A DNA stretch of 64,000 bases from Acidovorax sp. sic0104 (GTDB lineage: Bacteria; Pseudomonadota; Gammaproteobacteria; Burkholderiales; Burkholderiaceae_C). The notes under the pieces were generated by a model. It ran no database searches, was not told where the DNA came from, and saw only the letters and a list, made by a program, of their open reading frames with translations. The position numbers and the translations under genes were made by a program. Shown here piece by piece: positions 58,910-64,000 of this stretch (the stretch's first letter is position 1; each line of letters opens with the position of its first letter). The stretch spans positions 62,001 to 126,000 of the forward strand of contig NZ_JAHUWH010000008.1 in NCBI RefSeq assembly GCF_019219095.1. The letters are read 5' to 3'.

Positions 58910-61216
58910 TCAGCGCGGCCCGGAGCGCTCCCGCAGCAGCGCCGCGAACGCATCGGCCGGCACCGGCCGGCTGCACAGGTAGCCCTGGTAGGCATCGCAC
59001 CCACGGTCCTTGAGGAAGGCCAGTTGGCCCTCGTCCTCCACCCCCTCGGCCAGCACGGACAGCCCCATGCTGTGGCCCATGGCGATGATGGCCGCGCTGA
59101 TGGCCATGTCGTCCGCGCTTTGCGGAATGTCGCGGATGAAGCCTTGGTCGATCTTGAGCACGTCGATCGGAAAGCGCTTGAGCTGCGCGAGCGAAGAGTA
59201 GCCGGTACCAAAGTCGTCCACGGCGATGCGCACGCCCAGGCTGCGCAAGCGCAGCAGCACCTGCCGCGCCTCGTCGGTGCGTTCGGCCAGCGCGGTCTCG
59301 GTGATCTCCAGCTCCAGCAGCTCGCTCGGAAATCCCGAGTCCGCCAGTGCTGCCGAGGTGCAGCCCGCCAGGTCGGTCAGGTGGAACTGGCGTGGCGACA
59401 CGTTGACCGCCAGCGTCAGGTCGGGCAGGCCGTCGGCACGCCACTGCTGGCCCTGGCGGCAGACCTCGCGCAGCACCCATTCGCCCAGCGGGCCGATCAC
59501 GCCCGAGGTCTCGGCCACGGGGATGAAGCGGGCGGGCGAGATCAGCCCTTCCTCGGGATCGTTCCAGCGCACCAGCGCCTCGGCGCCCAGGATGCGGCCG
59601 GTGCGGATGTCCACCTGCGGCTGGTAGTACATCTGCAAATGCCCCTGGGCCAGCGCCAGCCGCAGCCGCGACTCCAGTTCGAGGCGCTCGCGCGCGGCCT
59701 GTGTCATGGCCTCGTGGAAGAAACACCACGCGCCCCGCCCCCGCGCCTTGGCGCCGTACACGGCAGCGTGGGCGCCCTGCAGCAGCAGCTCGGTGGTGGC
59801 TGCGTGCTCCGGGAACATGCAGATGCCCACGCTCACCCCGGCCACGACCTCGAAACCGTCGGGCGAGCGCCAGGGCTCGGCCACGGCGGCGATCAGGTGC
59901 CGCGCCACTGCCGCCGCGCCGTCGGAATGGCGCAGATGGCGCGCCACCACGGCCAGCTCATCGCCCGCCAGCCGCCCCAGCACGTCGCCGGGCCGCAAGG
60001 CAGACTGCACCTGCCGCGCGATGTGCTTGAGCACTTCGTCGCCCGTGGTGTGTCCGTAGCTGTCGTTCACGTCCTTGAAGCGGTCCAGGTTGAGCAGCAG
60101 CACGGCGATGTGCTCGCCGCTGGCGCGCGCCTCCTGCACGACCTGCTCGACCTGCTGCCCGAACCACGCCCGGTTGGACAGCCCCGTGAGCGCGTCGTTG
60201 TGGGCCAGGAATTCGAGCTGCCTCAAGTGGGCCTTTTCCTCGGAGATATCGGTGAACATGCACACGTAGTGCGTGACCTCTCCCGCCGGGTCGCGCACGG
60301 CAGACAGCGACATGTGCTCGGGAAAAACCTCGCCGCTCTTGCGCCGGTTCCAGATCTCGCCCTGCCAGTGGCCCGTCTGGCGCAGCGCGCTCCACATGGC
60401 GTCGTAGAACGCGCGGTCGTGCCGGCCGGACTTGAACACGCGCGGCGTCTTGCCCAGCAGTTCTTCCTCGGTGTAGCCCAGCAGGCGCGTGACGGCGGCG
60501 TTGACCGACAGGATGCGGCTGTTGGCGTCGGTCACCACGACCCCTTCGATGGTGTTGTCCACCACCGTGGCGGCCAGGCGCTGGCGGGCCTCGCTGGTCT
60601 GCAGCGCAGCCCGCGCGGCCGTGATTTCGTCGAGGTCCTGCACCACGCACACCAGGTGCGCAGGCTCGTCGCCAGCCTCGGGGATCTGCGTCACGGTGCA
60701 CAGCACCGGCACCCTGCGGCCGCCATCGGGGGGCTGGCACTCGCGCTCGTCCACATAGTGGTCGATCTCGCCTGCCAGCAGGCGGGCCAGCTGCAGGGTG
60801 GCGCCGTCCGGCTCGCGCGCCAGCATCACATCGCGGAAGTTGAGGATGCGCACCTGCGCCAGCGTCACGCCCAGCAGCTCGCACAGCCGCTCGTTGGCCC
60901 ACAGGAAGCGGCCGTCCGGCGCCACCCGCGCGAACCCGGCCGGCGCATGGCGCACCACCTGCGACAGCTCCCGCGCCATCGCCCAGCGCACCTTCTCGGC
61001 GCGGCGCATGCGCCGCAGCATCCACCAGGCCAGCGCGCTGGTCAGCAGCACGTAACCCCAGCCCTTCCAGGTCTGCCAGTGGGTGAGCTGCGTGGCGTCG
61101 GTCACCCAGTGCGCCAGCAGTGCGTCGCCCACGAACACCCACGCCACCCCCAGCACCAGGTACAGCAGCATCCCCCGCCAGGGGGCAAAACGCGGGGCAT
61201 CGCCCGGATTGACCAT
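58910..61216 (-). CDS. Membrane PAS-PAS-GGDEF-EAL protein with degenerate GGDEF
   Basis: A 768-residue cyclic-di-GMP protein. Two N-terminal membrane segments (GMLLYLVLGVAWVFVGDALL and WGYVLLTSALAWWML) lead to two PAS domains (about 80-190 and 200-315), a GGDEF domain (about 325-480) and an EAL domain (about 500-755). The GGDEF signature is replaced by LAGDEL, so cyclase activity is doubtful. The EAL domain keeps EALVRW, the Glu of ITETAL, DDFGTGYSSL, KIDQGFI and AEGVE, so phosphodiesterase activity is likely. ATG 61216; divergent from purU, 51 bp apart. Confidence 0.88.
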   Translation of the reverse strand: MVNPGDAPRFAPWRGMLLYLVLGVAWVFVGDALLAHWVTDATQLTHWQTWKGWGYVLLTSALAWWMLRRMRRAEKVRWAMARELSQVVRHAPAGFARVAPDGRFLWANERLCELLGVTLAQVRILNFRDVMLAREPDGATLQLARLLAGEIDHYVDERECQPPDGGRRVPVLCTVTQIPEAGDEPAHLVCVVQDLDEITAARAALQTSEARQRLAATVVDNTIEGVVVTDANSRILSVNAAVTRLLGYTEEELLGKTPRVFKSGRHDRAFYDAMWSALRQTGHWQGEIWNRRKSGEVFPEHMSLSAVRDPAGEVTHYVCMFTDISEEKAHLRQLEFLAHNDALTGLSNRAWFGQQVEQVVQEARASGEHIAVLLLNLDRFKDVNDSYGHTTGDEVLKHIARQVQSALRPGDVLGRLAGDELAVVARHLRHSDGAAAVARHLIAAVAEPWRSPDGFEVVAGVSVGICMFPEHAATTELLLQGAHAAVYGAKARGRGAWCFFHEAMTQAARERLELESRLRLALAQGHLQMYYQPQVDIRTGRILGAEALVRWNDPEEGLISPARFIPVAETSGVIGPLGEWVLREVCRQGQQWRADGLPDLTLAVNVSPRQFHLTDLAGCTSAALADSGFPSELLELEITETALAERTDEARQVLLRLRSLGVRIAVDDFGTGYSSLAQLKRFPIDVLKIDQGFIRDIPQSADDMAISAAIIAMGHSMGLSVLAEGVEDEGQLAFLKDRGCDAYQGYLCSRPVPADAFAALLRERSGPR

Positions 61217-61267
61217 CGATTTCCCCGTTTTACGGGCGATTGCGCATGCTGCGACAATTGCGCAGCT

Positions 61268-62119
61268 ATGACGACCAACGCCTACATACTTACCCTGTCC
61301 TGCCCCGACCGCCTGGGGCTGGTGCACGCCGTCTCCGGCTTCCTGCTGGAGCACGGCGGCAACATCGAAGAAGCCGCGCAGTACAACGACCACGCCACGG
61401 GCCTGTTCTTCATGCGGGTGCAGTTCGCCTGCGACCAGCACGACCACGCCACGCTCAAGGCCCGCCTGGCCAGCTTTGCAGAGCCCCACACCATGCGCTG
61501 GAGCCTGCACGCCACGGCGGCGCCGATGAAGACGGTGCTCATGGTCAGCAAGGAAGGCCACTGCCTGAACGACCTGCTGTTCCGCTGGAAGAGCGGCCTC
61601 TTGCCCATCGACATCCGCGCCATCATCAGCAACCACCGCGACTTCTATCAACTGGCGGCCAGCTACAACGTGCCGTTTCACCACATCCCGGTGACCGCGG
61701 CCACCAAGCCGCAGGCCGAAGCGAAACAGTTGGAGATTATCGAGGCCGAAGGGGCCGAGCTGGTGGTGCTGGCGCGCTACATGCAGGTCCTTTCTCTTGA
61801 TCTGTGTCAAGCTTTGGCCGGACGGGCGATCAACATCCACCACAGCTTCCTGCCCAGCTTCAAGGGCGCCAAGCCCTACTACCAGGCCCACGACCGCGGC
61901 GTGAAGCTCATCGGCGCCACCGCCCACTATGTGACGGCCGACCTGGACGAAGGCCCCATCATCGAGCAGGACGTGGCCCGCGCCGACCACACCGACACGG
62001 TGGAAGACCTGACAGCTCGCGGCCGCGACACCGAAAGCCAGGTGCTGGCCCGCGCGGTGAAGTGGCACAGCGAGCACCGTGTGATTCTGAACGGTCACAA
62101 GACCGTCGTCTTCCGATAG
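61268..62119 (+). CDS. purU: Formyltetrahydrofolate deformylase
   Basis: A 283-residue PurU. The N-terminal ACT domain is residues 1-85 (LSCPDRLGLVHAVSGFLLEH), and the formyltransferase-like hydrolase domain has VLMVSKEGHCLNDLLFRW, AINIHHSFLPSFKGAKPYYQ and IGATAHYVTADLDEGPIIEQ, with the catalytic Asn/His/Asp set. It releases formate from 10-formyl-tetrahydrofolate to balance one-carbon pools. ATG 61268 is the clear start. A GcvA-like regulator follows 18 bp downstream. Confidence 0.93.
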   Translation: MTTNAYILTLSCPDRLGLVHAVSGFLLEHGGNIEEAAQYNDHATGLFFMRVQFACDQHDHATLKARLASFAEPHTMRWSLHATAAPMKTVLMVSKEGHCLNDLLFRWKSGLLPIDIRAIISNHRDFYQLAASYNVPFHHIPVTAATKPQAEAKQLEIIEAEGAELVVLARYMQVLSLDLCQALAGRAINIHHSFLPSFKGAKPYYQAHDRGVKLIGATAHYVTADLDEGPIIEQDVARADHTDTVEDLTARGRDTESQVLARAVKWHSEHRVILNGHKTVVFR

Positions 62120-62137
62120 CCATCGCATCGCCCGCAG

Positions 62138-63043
62138 ATGGCCACTGCCGCTCCCTCGTCCTTTCTCAGCAGCGCGGCGCGGCGTATACCGCCCATCCAG
62201 TGCCTGCTCACGTTCGAAGCGCTGGCGCGCCTGCGCAGCGTGACGCAGACGGCCGAGGAGCTGTGCGTCACGCCCAGCGCGGTGAGCCACCGGGTCAAGC
62301 AGCTGGAGCAGATCCTGGGCGTGCGGCTGTTTGGCCGGGCCGACTTTTCACTGACCACCGAGGGCAGCGCCTACCTGGCCCATGTGCGCGAGGGGCTCGG
62401 GGCGCTGCAGCGCTTTCCGGGGGCGGCATCGGCCCCCGGGCGACGGCGGCTCAAGCTGGCCGTCACGCCCACGTTCGCGCGCACCATCCTCATCCCGCGC
62501 CTGCGGCAGTTCACCGAGGCCTACCCCGAGATCGACCTCGCGCTGCAGGTGTCCATCCCGCTGCTGGACGTAGTGGCCGAAGACGCCGACCTGATGGTGC
62601 GCTTTGGACCCGGCCATTACGCCGACGTGGAGCACGTGGAACTGGCCCGCGACGTGGTCACGCCCCTGGCGTCGCCTGCATTCGTGCGCGAGCATGGCCC
62701 CTTCGACAAGCCCGAGGACCTGGAGGGCGTGCCCCTGCTGCGCAGCCCGCTGGAGCCTTGGCGCACGTGGTTCGCCGCCACCGCCCTGGACTGGCCCGAA
62801 CCCAGCGAAGGATCGCAGTTCAACGACATCGGACTGATGTGCGACGCCGCTGCCGCCGGCATGGGCGTGGCCCTGGTGCGCCTGAAGCTGGGGGCGCCCT
62901 GGCTCGAGAACGGCACCCTGGTGCGCCTGTTCGCCACCGACACGGCCAGCCCCCACGCGCACTACCTGTGCTGGCGCACCGGCACCATGGACCGCTGGGA
63001 GTGCGCAGCCTTTGCCGACTGGCTGCGCAAGACAATGGCCTGA
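62138..63043 (+). CDS. LysR-family regulator, GcvA-like
   Basis: A 301-residue LysR regulator. The HTH has FEALARLRSVTQTAEELCVTPSAVSHRVK near 25-50 and IPPIQCLLTFEALARL before it, the pattern of GcvA-type proteins. The effector domain reads ARTILIPRLRQFTEAYPEID, DLMVRFGPGHYADVE and MCDAAAAGMGVALVRL. It lies 18 bp after purU, which connects to glycine/one-carbon metabolism, the classical field of GcvA. The true target is unknown. Confidence 0.86.
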   Translation: MATAAPSSFLSSAARRIPPIQCLLTFEALARLRSVTQTAEELCVTPSAVSHRVKQLEQILGVRLFGRADFSLTTEGSAYLAHVREGLGALQRFPGAASAPGRRRLKLAVTPTFARTILIPRLRQFTEAYPEIDLALQVSIPLLDVVAEDADLMVRFGPGHYADVEHVELARDVVTPLASPAFVREHGPFDKPEDLEGVPLLRSPLEPWRTWFAATALDWPEPSEGSQFNDIGLMCDAAAAGMGVALVRLKLGAPWLENGTLVRLFATDTASPHAHYLCWRTGTMDRWECAAFADWLRKTMA

Positions 63044-63142
63044 GCGCGGCCCTGGCACTTTCCGGCGCGTGCGGCGCCATCCGGGGCCCTCTCGCGCAAT
63101 CCCCCCCGAACGCCACGACACGACACCACCCCACGCAGCCCC

Positions 63143-63688
63143 ATGTCCCTCAGCATCCGCCCCGCCCAGCCTGGCGACGCCGCCGCCATCGCGCGCATCC
63201 ACGTCGCTGCCTGGCAGGCAGCATATGCCGGCATCATCGACGAGGCCTACCTGGCCGCGCTGTCCGCAGCGCAGCGCGAGGCGTACTGGGCCAAGGCGAT
63301 TGCGCAGGGCGACCCGGAGGTCCTGCTCGCGCAGGATGACGGCCAGGGCGGCAACCGCGGCGATGTGGCCGGCTGGATCGCCCTGGGCGACTGCCGCGAC
63401 CCAGGAGCACCTGCCGCGCGCGGCGAGGTCTGGGCGATCTATGTGGACCCCGCCCGCTGGAGCCGGGGCCTCGGGCACGCTCTTTGGCAGCATGCCCGCG
63501 AGCGCCTGCAGGCGCGCGGGAAATCTGAAGCCAGCCTGTGGGTACTGGCGGCCAATGCGCAGGCCCGCGGGTTTTACACCCGGCAAGGCTTTGCACCCGA
63601 GTCCAACGGCGTCAAAAACATTGCGGTGGCGGGCGCTACGCTGCAGGAGCTGCGCTACACGATCCAGCTGCCGCCCAGCCGCACATAG
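63143..63688 (+). CDS. GNAT family N-acetyltransferase
   Basis: A 181-residue GNAT. Motifs are SIRPAQPGDAAAIARIHVAAWQAAYAGII at the start, EVWAIYVDPARWSRGLGHALWQHA near 94-116 (acetyl-CoA pyrophosphate loop) and LWVLAANAQARGFYTRQGF near 133-150. The AAWQAAYAGI motif is common in acetyltransferases of unknown substrate. It lies 99 bp after the LysR gene. Confidence 0.87.
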   Translation: MSLSIRPAQPGDAAAIARIHVAAWQAAYAGIIDEAYLAALSAAQREAYWAKAIAQGDPEVLLAQDDGQGGNRGDVAGWIALGDCRDPGAPAARGEVWAIYVDPARWSRGLGHALWQHARERLQARGKSEASLWVLAANAQARGFYTRQGFAPESNGVKNIAVAGATLQELRYTIQLPPSRT

Positions 63689-63823
63689 CTGACGCGGTTT
63701 GCCACGAGCCGGACCGCGTGCACAGCCAGCCAGCCCGCCCGACCGCCCTTGCCAGGATTTTCACGAGCGCCCTCCGAAAATCTCACGCTCGCACCCGCCG
63801 CCATCGCCTACAGTGGCGGCATC

Positions 63824-64000
63824 ATGCAGACCCCCACCCCGCCCGCCTCTTCTCCTGTCGCCCAGGCTCCGGCCAAGCCCACGCCCGCCGAGCGCGCCGC
63901 GCGCCAGGCCGAGGTCGTGCAGGCCCTGGGCCGCGTGGTGCCCGCCCACGCCCTGCTGTGGAATGCCGAAGACACCACGCCGTATGAATGCGACGGCCTC
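63824..64000 (+). CDS. glcD: Glycolate oxidase FAD subunit (5' part only)
   Basis: The first 59 codons of an FAD-linked oxidase, cut by the window end. After a Pro/Ala-rich leader (MQTPTPPASSPVAQAPAK), the sequence PAHALLWNAEDTTPYECDGL is the characteristic start of GlcD. Full-length GlcD is about 500 residues and oxidises glycolate to glyoxylate with GlcE and GlcF. The call rests only on the N-terminus. Confidence 0.75.
   Translation, partial: MQTPTPPASSPVAQAPAKPTPAERAARQAEVVQALGRVVPAHALLWNAEDTTPYECDGL

Noticed and set aside
1-64000. CRISPR arrays, tRNA/rRNA genes, prophage or insertion sequences
   Set aside because: No regularly spaced repeats, transposase, integrase or tRNA-like cloverleaf was recognised; a tRNAscan or Infernal run would settle RNA genes.

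Overview
The window reads as chromosome of a GC-rich betaproteobacterium of the family Comamonadaceae, most likely an Acidovorax-like facultative denitrifier. This rests on codon use, on betaproteobacterial families (DUF3567, DUF3108, a Bug/TctC solute-binding protein), on short intergenic repeats that I associate with this family (several copies of a GATAGCTATC-type element and of a GAGCCTGTCGAAG-type element), and on the gene content of the nitrate respiration block. Genes are tightly packed. I found no phage, insertion sequence, CRISPR array, rRNA or tRNA. The genus is inferred, not proven.

Layout. 1-3480: a methionine block with a core-MetE synthase (MesD-like, cut by the window edge), its DUF1852 partner (MesX-like), an FMN reductase and a divergent MetR-like LysR regulator. 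3460-13690: a secreted tannase/feruloyl esterase with a LuxR-type regulator, a DUF2817 peptidase and an M20 amidohydrolase divergent from argE, an orphan branched-chain amino acid type binding protein, and a molybdopterin oxidoreductase. 13764-15065: a PDDEXK/DUF1016 nuclease carrying two internal DNA palindromes. 15299-22088: a five-gene operon (pirin, isochorismatase-like hydrolase, YtcJ-like amidohydrolase, DoxX, MFS exporter fused to a monooxygenase-like domain) divergent from a LysR regulator, with palindromic operator candidates. 22399-27793: an aldehyde/electrophile group (alpha/beta hydrolase, DJ-1/PfpI protein, YqhD-type reductase, LysR, divergent zinc-type dehydrogenase).

27851-33505: a VOC protein behind a textbook LexA (SOS) box, a conserved Cys-rich unknown, a Bug/TctC binding protein, an FAH-family hydrolase with a divergent IclR regulator, and a DUF3108 protein. 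33813-37808: DUF3567, an AbrB-family membrane protein, and a MocR regulator divergent from a GNAT, with a 24-bp tandem repeat between them.

37795-57890 is the most coherent part: about 20 kb transcribed in one direction, narX-narL-narK1-narK2-narG-narH-narJ-narI-parvulin-carbonic anhydrase-nrdJ-nnrS-nitroreductase-unknown-hemerythrin. It joins nitrate sensing, uptake and reduction with oxygen-independent deoxyribonucleotide synthesis (B12-dependent NrdJ) and NO-related proteins (NnrS, hemerythrin). An FNR-type site TTGAC-CTGC-GTCAA precedes narX. 57963-64000 holds a ChaN-like lipoprotein, a PAS-GGDEF-EAL protein with a degenerate GGDEF motif, purU, a GcvA-like LysR regulator, a GNAT and the start of glcD.

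Candidates for undescribed biology: the LexA-controlled VOC/Cys-rich pair; the MesD-MesX-flavin reductase unit (MesD/MesX themselves are published); the pirin-to-MFS operon with its palindromes; and the Cys-headed parvulin plus 137-residue unknown in the nitrate block.
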